A stretch of 64,000 nucleotides of DNA from Sphingobium cupriresistens (GTDB lineage Bacteria; Pseudomonadota; Alphaproteobacteria; Sphingomonadales; Sphingomonadaceae). Shown one piece after another: positions 8,357 to 17,927 of the stretch. Position numbers and translations under genes: made by a program. A model generated the notes under the pieces. The model made no database searches. It was given only the letters and a program-made list of their open reading frames with translations, and was not told the DNA's origin. Positions within the stretch are counted from its first letter, which is position 1; every line of letters begins with the position of its first letter. Location of the stretch: assembly GCF_004152865.1 (NCBI RefSeq), contig NZ_SEOO01000007.1:62001-126000 (forward strand). Reading direction: 5' to 3'.

Positions 8357-9490
8357 GTGCCTGCCGTGATTCCGCCCAGCCTCTTGCCCGAAGGCCTATC
8401 CGATCGCCTGCCGCCCCAGGCCGAAGCCTCCGCGCGCCTGGCGCGCCGTGTGCTCGATACGGTGGCGACCCATGGCTATGAACGGGTCATGCCGCCGCTT
8501 GCGGAGTTTGAGGATACGCTGACCCAGCGTCTCAAATCGATGCGTGCGCAGGACCTGGTCCGCGTGGTCGATCCCGTGTCGCAGCGCAGCCTGGCCTTTC
8601 GCCCGGACATGACCGCGCAGGTCGGCCGCATCGCCGCTACGCGGATGGCCGCCGCGCCGCGTCCGCTGCGCCTCTCCTATGCCGGTCCGATCATCCGCCA
8701 GAAGGCCAGCCAGTTGCGCCCCGAACGCGAGAAATTGCAGCTCGGCGCTGAATTGATCGGCAGCGACGGCACGGCCGCCGCGGTGGAGATCGTGAATATC
8801 GCGATCGAGGCGCTGACCGCCGCGGGCGTGACCGGCATCACCATCGACTTCACCTTGCCCGACCTGATCGACGCGCTGGCCGCCGGCCCGCTGCCGCTCG
8901 GCGCGCAGGAGATAGAGGCGGTCCGCGCCGGGCTGGACGCCAAGGATGCGGGCGCATTGGTCGCCATCAGCCCGGCTGCCGCCGCCTATCTGCCGCTGAT
9001 CGAAGCGACCGGCCCTTTCCATGCCGCGATGGACCGGCTCGAAGCGTTTAGCGCGCAACTGGGCGGGGCGATCGACAGCCGCATCGCGGGTCTGCGCGCC
9101 ATCGCCAAGCCGATCGGCTGGGACATCACCCTGACACTCGATCCGACCGAACGGCACGGTTTCGAATTTCAGAACTGGTTCGGCTTCTCCATCTTCGCCG
9201 AGGGTTTCATTGGCGAGATCGGTCGCGGCGGCAGCTACGCCATCGCGCGAGCGGATGGCGCGGATGAACCGGCTATGGGCTTCTCCCTCTATCCCGACCC
9301 GCTGATCGACGCGGGTTTCGGCGGGGAAGCGCCCCGGCGCCTGTTCCTGCCGCTGGGCCATGACGCAGGCCGCGCGAACGCGCTGCGCGCCGAGGGCTGG
9401 CAAACCGTCGCGGCGCTGTCCGGCGACGAAGATGGCGCGGCCCAGCGCTGTTCGCACTGGCTGGATGGCGCGGAGCCGTGCGCCTATTGA
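8357..9490 (+). CDS. hisZ: ATP phosphoribosyltransferase regulatory subunit
   Basis: This 377-residue protein resembles a class II histidyl-tRNA synthetase core (LPEGLSDRLPPQA, then LVRVVDPVSQRSLAFRPDMTAQVGRI as motif 2 region) but lacks a C-terminal anticodon-binding domain, the HisZ pattern. HisZ pairs with the short form of HisG to give a histidine-feedback-controlled enzyme for the first histidine step. The start is GTG at 8357, preceded by AGTAAAG. hisG itself is not in the window. The C-terminal GRGGSYAIARADGADEPAMG strand fits the aaRS motif 3 region. Confidence 0.9.
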   Translation: MPAVIPPSLLPEGLSDRLPPQAEASARLARRVLDTVATHGYERVMPPLAEFEDTLTQRLKSMRAQDLVRVVDPVSQRSLAFRPDMTAQVGRIAATRMAAAPRPLRLSYAGPIIRQKASQLRPEREKLQLGAELIGSDGTAAAVEIVNIAIEALTAAGVTGITIDFTLPDLIDALAAGPLPLGAQEIEAVRAGLDAKDAGALVAISPAAAAYLPLIEATGPFHAAMDRLEAFSAQLGGAIDSRIAGLRAIAKPIGWDITLTLDPTERHGFEFQNWFGFSIFAEGFIGEIGRGGSYAIARADGADEPAMGFSLYPDPLIDAGFGGEAPRRLFLPLGHDAGRANALRAEGWQTVAALSGDEDGAAQRCSHWLDGAEPCAY

Positions 9491-9625
9491 CTTGACTTGA
9501 CCGGGGTAGCGCGGCTAACGCGCGCCCCGAAACAGGGCGTCATACGCGCCTGCTTGATCCCACCGGCATGCCGAGTCCCGTCGAAGGGCATGGCCGGTCC
9601 GCGCGGCGGGCGGAGGACTGTATCT

Positions 9626-10915
9626 GTGGCAAATGTAACCGTGATCGGCGCTCAGTGGGGCGACGAAGGCAAGGGCAAGATCGTCGACTGGCTGTCGGAG
9701 CGCGCCGACGTCGTCGCCCGTTTCCAGGGCGGCCATAATGCCGGCCATACGCTGGTCGTGGGCGAGAAGGTCTATAAGCTCTCGTTGCTGCCGTCGGGCA
9801 TCGTGCGCGGCACGCTGTCGGTCATCGGCAATGGCGTGGTGCTGGACCCCTGGCATTTCCGCGATGAAGTGGCGAAGCTGAAGGGGCAGGGCGTCACCAT
9901 CACGCCCGACAATCTCCAGATCGCGGAAACCTGCCCGCTGATCCTGCCCTTCCACCGCGACCTTGATGGCCTGCGCGAAGACGCATCGGGCGCGGGCAAG
10001 ATCGGCACCACCCGCCGCGGCATCGGCCCGGCTTATGAGGACAAGGTCGGCCGCCGCGCCATCCGCGTCTGCGATCTGGCGCATCTGGACGACCTGGACC
10101 TCCAGATCGACCGGCTGACCGCCCATCATGACGCGCTGCGCGCCGGTTTCGGCGAAGCGCCGATCGACCGCGCCGCGCTGATGGCGGAACTGACAGAGAT
10201 CGCGGCCTTCATCCTGCCCTTCGTCAAGCCGGTCTGGCTGACGCTCAACAAGGCGAAGGCGGCGGGCAAGCGCATCCTGTTTGAAGGCGCGCAGGGCACC
10301 TTGCTCGACATCGACCATGGCACCTATCCGTTCGTCACTTCGTCCAATACGGTTGCGGGCACGGCGGCGAGCGGCACTGGGCTTGGCCCCAATGCGGCGG
10401 GCTTCGTGCTGGGCATCGTCAAGGCCTATACCACCCGCGTGGGTTCCGGCCCGTTCCCGACCGAATTGGAGGATGAAACCGGCCAGCGGCTGGGCGAACG
10501 CGGCCATGAATTCGGCACCGTCACCGGCCGTAAGCGCCGCTGCGGCTGGTTCGACGCGGTGCTGGTGCGCCAGTCGATCGCGGTGTCGGGCGTCACCGGC
10601 GTCGCGCTCACCAAGCTGGACGTGCTGGACGGCTTCGATGAACTGAAGATCTGCGTCGGCTATCAGATCGGCGACCAGAGGTTCGACTATCTGCCCGCCC
10701 ATGCGCAGGACCAGGCGAAGGCGCAGCCGATCTATGAAACGATCGAGGGTTGGCACGACACCACCGCCGGCGCGCGCAGTTGGGCCGAACTCCCGGCGCA
10801 GGCGGTCAAATATATCCGCCGGATCGAGGAACTGATCGGTTGCCCGGTCACGCTCGTTTCGACCAGTCCTGAGCGCGAGGACACCATCCTCGTGCGCGAT
10901 CCCTTCGCGGATTAA
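9626..10915 (+). CDS. purA: Adenylosuccinate synthetase
   Basis: The protein starts at a GTG (9626) with [18 protein letters not shown], giving 429 residues, the normal PurA size. It joins IMP and aspartate with GTP to make adenylosuccinate. The P-loop GDEGKGK is near residues 12-18, with catalytic Asp at the same loop and His in GHNAGHT about residue 41. [16 protein letters not shown] and the terminal ISTSPERxDTI-like segment ([17 protein letters not shown]) are PurA hallmarks. GGAGG lies about 9 bases before the GTG. The longer upstream ATG (9497) adds a tail from non-conserved sequence and is unlikely. Confidence 0.96.
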   Translation: MANVTVIGAQWGDEGKGKIVDWLSERADVVARFQGGHNAGHTLVVGEKVYKLSLLPSGIVRGTLSVIGNGVVLDPWHFRDEVAKLKGQGVTITPDNLQIAETCPLILPFHRDLDGLREDASGAGKIGTTRRGIGPAYEDKVGRRAIRVCDLAHLDDLDLQIDRLTAHHDALRAGFGEAPIDRAALMAELTEIAAFILPFVKPVWLTLNKAKAAGKRILFEGAQGTLLDIDHGTYPFVTSSNTVAGTAASGTGLGPNAAGFVLGIVKAYTTRVGSGPFPTELEDETGQRLGERGHEFGTVTGRKRRCGWFDAVLVRQSIAVSGVTGVALTKLDVLDGFDELKICVGYQIGDQRFDYLPAHAQDQAKAQPIYETIEGWHDTTAGARSWAELPAQAVKYIRRIEELIGCPVTLVSTSPEREDTILVRDPFAD

Positions 10916-10920
10916 GAGCG

Positions 10921-11103
10921 ATGGCCGAACAACGCTTCGAGCGTCACAAGCAGGCCTGGACCCAGGACGAGATCCAGAAACTGCACATGTTGGCGAAGAA
11001 GGGCATGGGCCTGAAAGCCATCGCCAAGGCGCTGACCCGCACCGAAGAATCGGTCAAGGCGCGCGCCAAGGAAGACAGTGTGAATATCGCCAAGCTGCGG
11101 TAG
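10921..11103 (+). CDS. Small basic SANT/HTH-like protein, 60 residues
   Basis: Five bases after the purA stop a 60-codon frame starts, with AAGAG just before the ATG. The sequence KQAWTQDEIQKLHMLAKKGM followed by KAIAKALTRTEESVKARAKE looks like a single three-helix Myb/SANT-type DNA-binding unit with a conserved W, similar to the N-terminal part of GcrA-like proteins. This is pattern reading only; no function is known to me. The tight spacing suggests it is transcribed with purA. Confidence 0.7.
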   Translation: MAEQRFERHKQAWTQDEIQKLHMLAKKGMGLKAIAKALTRTEESVKARAKEDSVNIAKLR

Positions 11104-11168
11104 ATACATGGTGCTCCCGCGCAGGGGGGCGGTCCTGCCGTCGATTCCGTGCGATAGGGCGGAACTGG

Positions 11169-11188
11169 GCTCCGGCCTGCGCCGGAGC
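11169..11188. repeat. Short hairpin with CTGC loop
   Basis: GCTCCGGC (11169-11176), loop CTGC, GCCGGAGC (11181-11188) form a perfect eight-base stem upstream of the flavin reductase gene. A related stem with the same loop (TCCCGC-CTGC-GCGGGA, 14763-14778) lies after the first bestrophin gene, so this appears to be a repeated intergenic element. Confidence 0.6.
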
Positions 11189-11255
11189 ATTGACTGTCTG
11201 GACCCCGCCACACAGCCATGCGAAGACCACGCCTTACCAACAGGGAAGGCTTCGC

Positions 11256-11825
11256 ATGGCGCTCGACATTCTCGTCCTTTATGGCTCCTATCGCCGTGGC
11301 CGGCTCGGTATCCGGCTCGCCGACTATCTGGTTCGCGGGTTTGAAGGGCTGGGCCACAAAGCCGAACTGGTCGATGCCAAGGCGGTCGACCTGCCCATGC
11401 TGGACCTGCGCTACAGCGATTATCCCGCCGGGGAAGCGCCCGCCGCGATGGCGCAACTGTCGGATCGTCTGTCCGCCGCCGATGCCTTCGTGTTCGTCGC
11501 GGGCGAATATAATCGCGGGATGCAGCCGGGCCTCAAAAATCTGGTCGATCATTATCTCAAAGAGTTCGACCGCCGTCCTGCCGCCATCGCCAGCTATTCG
11601 ATGGGGCGTTTCGCGGGGGTCAACAGCCACGCCGACTGGACGGTGACGCTGGCGGCGATGGGCATGGCCGTGGTGCCGGAGCGGCTGAGCGTCGGCCAGA
11701 TTGGCCAGGCGCTGGACGAACAGGCCCAGTCGCAGGGCGAGGGTGGCGCGGCGCTGGAGCGCGGCTTTGCCGGGTTCGCCAACAACCTCATCTGGTGGGC
11801 GGAGGCGGCTAAGGCCGCGCGCTAA
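11256..11825 (+). CDS. NADPH-dependent FMN reductase family protein
   Basis: The protein of 189 residues starts at MALDILVLYGSYRRGRLG (11256), with AGGGAAGG upstream. LYGSYRRGRLGIRLADYL is the FMN phosphate-binding loop of the flavodoxin-like FMN reductase family, and VFVAGEYNRGMQPGLKNLVDH is the second conserved segment (usually EYNxxxPxxLKNAID). Members reduce FMN, quinones or chromate using NAD(P)H in the cytoplasm. The substrate is not evident. Its 3' end overlaps the converging membrane-protein gene by 17 bases. Confidence 0.88.
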   Translation: MALDILVLYGSYRRGRLGIRLADYLVRGFEGLGHKAELVDAKAVDLPMLDLRYSDYPAGEAPAAMAQLSDRLSAADAFVFVAGEYNRGMQPGLKNLVDHYLKEFDRRPAAIASYSMGRFAGVNSHADWTVTLAAMGMAVVPERLSVGQIGQALDEQAQSQGEGGAALERGFAGFANNLIWWAEAAKAAR

Positions 11826-12414
11826 ATCGCCGGTCGATCCACACCAGCGCATAGCCCGCGGCGACGAAGCCTGCCGCCATCAGCGTGGCGTTGAGCGCCA
11901 CCTGGCCGATGCCCAGCTTCGCGACATTGATGAAGGGATAGGCATAGCTTCCCTCCATCATGCCGCGCAGCAGGGCGTAGGGCAGATAGAGCGCGGGAAA
12001 AATTGCCCAGACCCAGGGATCGCGCCAGCCAAGCCGTCCCTTGCGCGCAAAGGCGATCCACCAGAGCGGCGTGATCAGGGGCGTGACCTTGTGCAGCAGC
12101 GTATCGGCCAACAGCGCGCCACCGCTCAGGGACAGCAGGCCGCGCAGCAGCAGGCCATAGACAATGCCGACAAGCAGGATCGCCAGCAGCATCCCGCCGA
12201 CCAGCCGGGGTGAAACCCGCACGCTGATCGCGACCGCCGCCAGCGTCCCTGCAACCAGGATATTGGCCAGCACGGTGAAGAAGCGGATCAGCGTCCAGAG
12301 CGTTTCGCCAACCGACCCGGTCTGCGCCAGGGTGGCGTCGAACTGGACCGCGAGGCCCGCGATCGCGACCAGCGCCACGATCCCGGCGCCCGCTCTTTCC
12401 CCGATCCTGCTCAT
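11809..12414 (-). CDS. Pr6Pr-family multipass membrane protein
   Basis: The chosen start MSRIGERAGAG (12414) gives 201 residues, overlapping the upstream symporter stop by four bases (ATGA), so translation is probably coupled. At least five or six hydrophobic segments are visible. The sequence between them (QTGSVGETLWTLIRFFTVLANILV, then TPLITPLWWIAF and YPFINVAKLGIGQV) matches the Pr6Pr/FAR-17a-AIG1-like family of membrane proteins seen in many bacteria. The biochemical role is not known. Confidence 0.75.
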   Translation of the reverse strand: MSRIGERAGAGIVALVAIAGLAVQFDATLAQTGSVGETLWTLIRFFTVLANILVAGTLAAVAISVRVSPRLVGGMLLAILLVGIVYGLLLRGLLSLSGGALLADTLLHKVTPLITPLWWIAFARKGRLGWRDPWVWAIFPALYLPYALLRGMMEGSYAYPFINVAKLGIGQVALNATLMAAGFVAAGYALVWIDRRFSARP

Positions 12415-13724
12415 GCCGCTATGCGCTCCCGTCCATCCTCTTCGCCTGCTGCTATCACGGTTGCGGCCACCAGGTCGCCCGTCACGTTCAGGCTGGTGCG
12501 GCACATGTCGAGGAAACGGTCGACCCCCAGCACCAGCCCGATTCCTTCGGGCGGCACGCCGACCATGCCCAGGATCATCGCGACCACCGGCAACGATCCC
12601 GCGGGCACCCCCGCGGTGCCGACCCCGCCCAATATGCACACCAGCATCACCATCAACTGCTGCGTCAGGCTGAGGTCGACGCCGAAAAACTGGGCGAGGA
12701 AGAGGACGGTGATGCCTTCGAACATCGCCGTGCCATTCTGGTTGGCGGTCGCGCCGATGGTGAGGACGAAGCGGGCGATGCGGCGCGGCAGGCGCAGATT
12801 GTCCTCCGCCACGCGGATCGCGGTGGGCAGGGTGGCGTTGGAGGAGGCGGTGGCGAAGGCCATGACGCTGGCCTCCTGCACCGCCGCGAAGAAGGCGAGG
12901 GGGGAACGGCGCGCAAGCAGGGCGATGAGTAGCGGATAAACGACGAACATCTGGATCGCCAATGCCAGCAGCACGACGCCGACATAGGCGGACAGGCGGA
13001 TCAGCAAGTCCCAGCCGAACTGCGCAGCCAGATTGAACATGAAGCAGGCGATGGCGATCGGGGCGAGGCGGATGACGATGCCGATCAGCCGCATCGTCAC
13101 GTCGAACAGCCCCTCCATCGCATTGAGCAACATCTTCGACTGTTCGGTCTGCACCAGCACGAGGCCAATGCCGAAGAAGAGCGCAAAGACCATCACCGCC
13201 AATATGTCGTTATCGGCCATCGCGCCGATAATGTTGTCGGGGATGATCGCGATCAGCGCCTGCATCCCCGTCGGCGTGTCGCCGCTGCGGACGAGAATCG
13301 CTTTGGCCCCCGCGCCCGCATCGGCCAGCATCGCCTGCGCCTGGGCGGGATCCACTCCGCCGCCCGGCCGCAGCAGATTGACCAGCAGCAGGCTGATGAC
13401 GACGGCGACGCCCGATACGATCAGCGTATAGATTAGCGTGCGCAGGCCGATCCGCCGCAGCGATCGCATCTCGCCCATTTCGGCAATGCCCACGATCAGC
13501 GCCGACACCAGCAGCGGGATGACCAGCATGAACAGCAGTCGTAGGAAAACCTGCCCGATCGGCCCGGTGACATAGGTGGTGATGGCATCGACCCAGCGCG
13601 CGTCGGGCACCGTCATATAGACGCCCAGGCCCAGGATCAGGCCGATCAGGAAGCCGGCCAGCATCTGCCACTGAAGCGAGAGCGCCGCCGTCTGGCCGCT
13701 GCTGTCGGGCGCGTCGCTGGTCAC
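12411..13724 (-). CDS. Dicarboxylate/amino acid:cation symporter (DAACS family)
   Basis: The 437-residue inner-membrane protein has the DAACS/GltP fold: eight membrane helices and two re-entrant loops. The serine-rich HP1 segment is FATASSNATLPTAI (in the usual place of SSSxxTLP), and the TM7 NQNGTA motif (TANQNGTAMFEGI) that binds Na+ is intact. HP2 is GGVGTAGVPAGS and TM8 ends DRFLDMCRTSLNVTGD. It probably imports glutamate, aspartate or C4-dicarboxylates with Na+ or H+. It is the first of two family members within 4 kb. Confidence 0.9.
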   Translation of the reverse strand: MTSDAPDSSGQTAALSLQWQMLAGFLIGLILGLGVYMTVPDARWVDAITTYVTGPIGQVFLRLLFMLVIPLLVSALIVGIAEMGEMRSLRRIGLRTLIYTLIVSGVAVVISLLLVNLLRPGGGVDPAQAQAMLADAGAGAKAILVRSGDTPTGMQALIAIIPDNIIGAMADNDILAVMVFALFFGIGLVLVQTEQSKMLLNAMEGLFDVTMRLIGIVIRLAPIAIACFMFNLAAQFGWDLLIRLSAYVGVVLLALAIQMFVVYPLLIALLARRSPLAFFAAVQEASVMAFATASSNATLPTAIRVAEDNLRLPRRIARFVLTIGATANQNGTAMFEGITVLFLAQFFGVDLSLTQQLMVMLVCILGGVGTAGVPAGSLPVVAMILGMVGVPPEGIGLVLGVDRFLDMCRTSLNVTGDLVAATVIAAGEEDGRERIAA

Positions 13725-13865
13725 AGGCTTCTCCGTTCGCTTCTCGGTTCAACGAGCCGCGGGGGTACGAGTTGCGTCGGCCGGGATATTTCGTTTCGCT
13801 ATGGCATCAAGGGAGCATTACCGCGACGCTGGCGTTACCGCAGTCGATTATTTTCGGAGACCTGC

Positions 13866-14750
13866 ATGATCATCGATCCTGTCCCCAGCATGCGCCGGAT
13901 GGCGTCCGAAGTCTGGAAGCCGCTGACCGCGCTGTTCATATGGGATTGCGCCGTGACACTCACTTATTATGTTCTGCCTTTCAAGGCGCCGTCGCTGCCG
14001 CTCACCATTTTTGGTACGGCGCTGGCGCTGTTTCTGGGCTTCCGGTCCAACAGCGCCTATCAACGCTGGTGGGAAGGGCGGGTTCTGTGGGGCGCGATGA
14101 TCAATGCGTCGCGCAGCCTGGCGCGCGCCACGCGCAATTTCCTGCCCGATCCGGAGGCGCGCGACCTGAAGCGCGAGATCGTGATGCGCCAGATCGCCTA
14201 TGTGAATGCGCTGCGTTGCCAGTTGCGCCGCCAGCCGATCGGCACGGACGTCACGACCTTCCTGCGAGAAGAGGATAAGGGCAAGGCGCTGGCTCGCGCG
14301 AACCCGGCCAACGGCCTGCTCGACAGCACCGGGCGACGGATCGACATCGCCCGGCGCGAAGGGTGGATCGACACGATCCAGCAAACGCAGATGGAGGCGG
14401 TGCTGATCGACATCGCCAATGCGCAGGGTGGAATGGAACGCCTGAAAAACACGCCGCTGCCGGTGCAGTATCGTTATCTACCGACCATCTTCACGCATCT
14501 TTTCTGTCTGTTCCTGCCGATCGGCCTGGTTGAAACGCTGGGCTTGGCCACGCCGCTCGGCTCCACGGTGGCGGGGCTGATGTTCGTCGCGGTCCTGCGG
14601 ATCGGCGATGACCTGACCGATCCCTTTGGCGATACCGTGCATGACGTGCCTTTGACGGCGATGTGCCGAACAATCGAGATCGACCTGCTCCAGTCGATCG
14701 GCGACCCCGCGCCAGAGCCGGCTAAGCCGGTGCGCGGGGTGCTATGGTGA
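13866..14750 (+). CDS. Bestrophin-family membrane channel protein (copy 1)
   Basis: The protein of 294 residues has the bestrophin/UPF0187 pattern: a first helix pair with LPLTIFGTALALFLGFRSNSAY, then QRWWEGRVLWGAMIN, and a C-terminal GIxDPFGDTVHDVPL segment (IGDDLTDPFGDTVHDVPLTAM). Bacterial bestrophins form pentameric ion channels. A second copy of the same length lies at 28155-29039 on the other strand with near-identical motifs, so these are paralogues. A weak AGGAG-like element (CGGAG) is 7 bases before the start. Confidence 0.9.
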   Translation: MIIDPVPSMRRMASEVWKPLTALFIWDCAVTLTYYVLPFKAPSLPLTIFGTALALFLGFRSNSAYQRWWEGRVLWGAMINASRSLARATRNFLPDPEARDLKREIVMRQIAYVNALRCQLRRQPIGTDVTTFLREEDKGKALARANPANGLLDSTGRRIDIARREGWIDTIQQTQMEAVLIDIANAQGGMERLKNTPLPVQYRYLPTIFTHLFCLFLPIGLVETLGLATPLGSTVAGLMFVAVLRIGDDLTDPFGDTVHDVPLTAMCRTIEIDLLQSIGDPAPEPAKPVRGVLW

Positions 14751-14760
14751 AGGAGGATCG

Positions 14761-14782
14761 GTTCCCGCCTGCGCGGGAGCAC
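14761..14782. repeat. Short hairpin after bestrophin copy 1
   Basis: TCCCGC-CTGC-GCGGGA lies 13 bases after the stop codon. It shares the CTGC loop and arrangement with the element at 11169-11188. No T-run follows, so a terminator role is doubtful. Confidence 0.5.
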
Positions 14783-14795
14783 ATGCTATCCTTGA

Positions 14796-16130
14796 TTACT
14801 CCTTGTGCCGGTCGTCCACCATGTCGGACGCGAGTTCCAGTCCCGCGCGGCCATGAGCGGCGCCATGCGCCGGCGCCTTGGGATGGGGCACGTCGATCGG
14901 CTCCTCGACCTCCAGCATCCCTTCCCATTTGGTGATGACCGACGTGGCGATGGCGTTGCCCAGCACGTTGGTTGCGGTGCGGCCCATGTCCATGAAGTGA
15001 TCGACCGCCAGGATGAAGGCGATGCCTTCGACCGGCAGGTCGAACTGGCCCAGCGTCGCGGCGACCACCACGAGGCTGGCGCGCGGAACCGCGGCGATGC
15101 CCTTGCTGGTGACCATCAGCACGAGCAGGATGGTGATCTGCGTCGCGATCGGCAGGTCGATGCCATAGGCCTGGGCGATGAAGATCGTCGCGAAGGTCGA
15201 ATACATCATCGACCCGTCGAGGTTGAAGCTGTAGCCCAGGGGCAGCACGAAGCTGTAGATACGGCGCGGGATGCCGAAGCGGTCGAGCTGCTCCAGCATC
15301 TTGGGATAGGCGGCTTCGGACGAGGCGGTGGAGAAGGCGATCAGGATCGGTTCGCGGACATAGCGGATCAGCTTGAACATCCGCTTGCCGAGGAAAATCG
15401 ATCCGGCGCCGAACAGCAGCAGCCACAAGCAGAACAGCGCGATGTAGAATTCGCCGACCAGTTCGCCATAGGTTTTGAGCACGCCCAGCCCCTGCACCGT
15501 GACGGACGAGGCCAGCGCGCCGAACACCGCGAACGGGGCTACGCGCATGACATAGCCGGTCACTTGCAGCATCAGTTCGACCATCGCCTCGATCATGGTG
15601 ACGATCGGCTTGCCCTTGTCGCCGATGGCGGTGAGCGCCACGCCCACGAACAGCGAGAAGACGACGATCTGCAGGATCTGGTTGTCCGCCATCGCCCCGA
15701 TCATGGAGGTCGGGAAGACATGGAGGATGAAGTCGCGGAAGTTGAGCGCTTCGGTATTGACGCCCGCATCCGCGCCGGAGCGGACCAGGTTGAGGCCCTC
15801 GCCCGGTGCGAAGAAGTTGACGAAGATCAGGCCCAGCGTCAGCGAAATCAGGCTGGCGATGATGAACCAGGCGAGCGCCCGCCCGCCGATCCGCCCCAGC
15901 GCCGCGCTGTCGCCCATATGGGCGATGCCCGCGACCAGCGTGGAAAAGACCAGAGGCGCGATGATCATCTTGATCAGGTGCAGGAATATGTCAGCCAGAA
16001 GGTGGAAATAGCCCGCCACATCCTTTGCCAGCGTTTCGTCGCCGCCGACCCAAAGATTGGCCACGAAGCCCGTGATCACCCCCAGGACCATGCCGATGAG
16101 GATGAAGACTGTCAGTCTGTTTCGCATCAA
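14796..16130 (-). CDS. Dicarboxylate/amino acid:cation symporter (DctA-like, DAACS family)
   Basis: The 444-residue membrane protein shows the family sequence in order: FHLLADIFLHLIKMIIAPLVFSTLVAGIAHMG, HP1 AFSTASSEAAYPKML, TM7 SFNLDGSMMYSTFA (N-x-D-G in place of NMDGT), HP2 SKGIAAVPRAS, and DHFMDMGRTATNVLGN. It is closest in style to C4-dicarboxylate carriers such as DctA. Its C-terminal 30 residues are hydrophilic and His-rich (HPKAPAHGAAHGRAG), unlike the first paralogue at 12411-13724. It converges on the bestrophin gene. Confidence 0.9.
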   Translation of the reverse strand: MMRNRLTVFILIGMVLGVITGFVANLWVGGDETLAKDVAGYFHLLADIFLHLIKMIIAPLVFSTLVAGIAHMGDSAALGRIGGRALAWFIIASLISLTLGLIFVNFFAPGEGLNLVRSGADAGVNTEALNFRDFILHVFPTSMIGAMADNQILQIVVFSLFVGVALTAIGDKGKPIVTMIEAMVELMLQVTGYVMRVAPFAVFGALASSVTVQGLGVLKTYGELVGEFYIALFCLWLLLFGAGSIFLGKRMFKLIRYVREPILIAFSTASSEAAYPKMLEQLDRFGIPRRIYSFVLPLGYSFNLDGSMMYSTFATIFIAQAYGIDLPIATQITILLVLMVTSKGIAAVPRASLVVVAATLGQFDLPVEGIAFILAVDHFMDMGRTATNVLGNAIATSVITKWEGMLEVEEPIDVPHPKAPAHGAAHGRAGLELASDMVDDRHKE

Positions 16131-16283
16131 ATCCCTTTAGGCTGCCCGTGCGCAGCCCCCGCCTATTGTACGTCTGTCAGGCCGACACCTAACAGGCGCA
16201 TGGGCCACCCGCAATCGCGGCGCGTCCAGTCGCATCAGGGAAGACGAAGCAGTCGCGCCTTTCCACGCCCTTGGATATACGGG

Positions 16284-16859
16284 TCAGGGGTAGAGCAGTC
16301 CTTCGATCCAACTATCGCCGACCCGTTCGAACAGGCGGCGTTCGTGCAGCCGGTGTTCGCGATCCTGCCAATATTCGATCCGTTCGGGGGTGAGGCGGAA
16401 GCCCGACCAATGCGGCGGGCGCGGCACCGGGCCGCCCTCGAACCGGGCGCTGGCCGCCTCGAACCGGTCCATGAAGGTCTGCCGGTCGGGCAGGGGGCGG
16501 GACTGGTCTGATGCCCAGGCGCCCAGTTGGCTGTCGCGGCTGCGGGTCGCGAAATAGACGTCGGCGGTGGCGTCGTCTACAGGGCCTACCGCCCCTTCGA
16601 CACGAATCTGGCGGCGCAGCGATTTCCAGTGGAAGAGCAGCGCGGCGTGGGGATTTTCCAGCAGATCGCCCGCCTTGCGTCCTTCGAAATTGGTGTAGAA
16701 GACGAAGCCGTCGGGACCATGGCCCTTGAGCAGCACCATGCGCACGGACGGCCGCCCGCGCGCATCGGCTGTGGCCAGCGCCATGGCGTTGCTATCGTTG
16801 ATTTCGGTGTCGCGCGCCTGCGCGTACCACTCGTCGAACAGGGCGAAGGGATCGGTCAT
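16284..16859 (-). CDS. pdxH: Pyridoxamine 5'-phosphate oxidase
   Basis: The 191-residue protein oxidises pyridoxamine- or pyridoxine-5'-phosphate to pyridoxal 5'-phosphate with FMN and O2. RPSVRMVLLKGHGPDGFVFYTNFEGRKAGDL is the FMN-binding core, followed by PHAALLFHWKSLRRQIRVEGAV. The C-terminus RIEYWQDREHRLHERRLFER (substrate and FMN binding, R-x-H) ends in WxxxxLYP, as in PdxH. It is divergent from the DnaJ-like gene with 135 bases between starts. Confidence 0.95.
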   Translation of the reverse strand: MTDPFALFDEWYAQARDTEINDSNAMALATADARGRPSVRMVLLKGHGPDGFVFYTNFEGRKAGDLLENPHAALLFHWKSLRRQIRVEGAVGPVDDATADVYFATRSRDSQLGAWASDQSRPLPDRQTFMDRFEAASARFEGGPVPRPPHWSGFRLTPERIEYWQDREHRLHERRLFERVGDSWIEGLLYP

Positions 16860-16994
16860 GGCGCATTCTTACGGGAGGGGAGCAAAAGTGTCGATAAGGG
16901 GAAGTCCGGTCGCCCCTTGCGCCATCCCCGGCTTGAATGTGGGCGCGGCATCGTCCACATAGTCGGGAAGTGATGCTTTTGTGCAACAGGTAGA

Positions 16995-17912
16995 ATGATG
17001 GCCGATCCCTATTCCCTTTTGGGTGTGACGCGCAGCGCGACCGATGCGGAGATTAAATCCGCCTATCGCAAGCTCGCCAAGGAACTGCACCCCGACAAGA
17101 ACAAGGATAACCCCAGGGCGGCGGACAAATTTTCCGCCGTGACCAACGCCTATGACCTGCTGTCCGACAAGGATAAGCGCGCCCGTTTCGACCGGGGGGA
17201 GATTGACGGCGACGGCAATCCGGCCGCGCCCTTTGGCTATGGCGGCGGGGGCGGCGGCGGTTTTCGCGGCCAGCCGGGCGGCGGCTTCGATCAGGGCGGC
17301 GCGGATTTCGGCGATATTTTCGAAGGGCTGTTCGGCGGCGCCGGGCGTCGTGCGGGCGGTGGCGGCGGTTTCGGGCGGCAGGCGCCACCGCCAAAGGGCG
17401 CCAATGTCGCCTATCGGCTGGCGGTCCAGTTCACCGACGCGGCGACCCTCGCGCCGCAGCGGATCACTTTGCAGGATGGCAAGACCATCGACCTGAAGCT
17501 GCCCGCTGGGGTGGAAAGCGGGACGCAGATGCGCCTGTCGGGCAAGGGGCAGGCCGGGCCGGGCGGGGCGGGCGATGCGATCGTCACGATCGAGGTGAAG
17601 CCGCACCCCTTCTTCATCCGCGACGGCGACAATGTGCTGCTGGACCTGCCCATCACGCTCGATGAGGCGGTGAAGGGCGGGAAGGTCAAGGCGCCGACGG
17701 TGGACGGCCCGGTGATGCTGGGCGTGGCGGCTGGCGCGACGTCGGGCAAGACGCTGCGGCTGCGCGGCAAGGGCTTTACCGGCAAAAGCGGCCAGCGCGG
17801 CGACCAGTTGGTCACGCTCCAGATCGACGTGCCGGCCGACGACCCGGCGATCCAGGCGCTGGTGGAAAGCTGGCAGGACGAACGGCCGGTGCGCGCCCAT
17901 ATGGGCGTATGA
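16995..17912 (+). CDS. DnaJ-domain protein, CbpA-like (no zinc finger)
   Basis: The protein is 305 residues. The J-domain spans about residues 5-68 with the HPD triad at 32-34, so it can stimulate an Hsp70 ATPase. A glycine-rich linker with an FGDIFEGLFGG segment covers about 79-135. The C-terminal substrate-binding beta domains follow (ITLQDGKTIDLKLPAGVESGTQMRLSGKG and later GVAAGATSGKTLRLRGKGF). There is no CxxCxGxG zinc-binding region, so it is a type II (DnaJ-B/CbpA-like) co-chaperone. The next gene, yihY-type, starts 15 bases later. Confidence 0.92.
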   Translation: MMADPYSLLGVTRSATDAEIKSAYRKLAKELHPDKNKDNPRAADKFSAVTNAYDLLSDKDKRARFDRGEIDGDGNPAAPFGYGGGGGGGFRGQPGGGFDQGGADFGDIFEGLFGGAGRRAGGGGGFGRQAPPPKGANVAYRLAVQFTDAATLAPQRITLQDGKTIDLKLPAGVESGTQMRLSGKGQAGPGGAGDAIVTIEVKPHPFFIRDGDNVLLDLPITLDEAVKGGKVKAPTVDGPVMLGVAAGATSGKTLRLRGKGFTGKSGQRGDQLVTLQIDVPADDPAIQALVESWQDERPVRAHMGV

Positions 17913-17927
17913 TGCGTTAGTCCATAT

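Noticed and set aside
9497-9625. N-terminal extension of PurA by 43 residues
   Set aside because: The extension is not conserved-like and comes from a leader with a weak repeat; PurA proteins start at the [17 protein letters not shown] segment, which has a GTG and GGAGG before it.
14805-16511. 568-codon plus-strand frame over the second symporter and pdxH
   Set aside because: It crosses two well-supported minus-strand genes and their gap, and its product is a His/Asp/Arg-rich shadow without domains.
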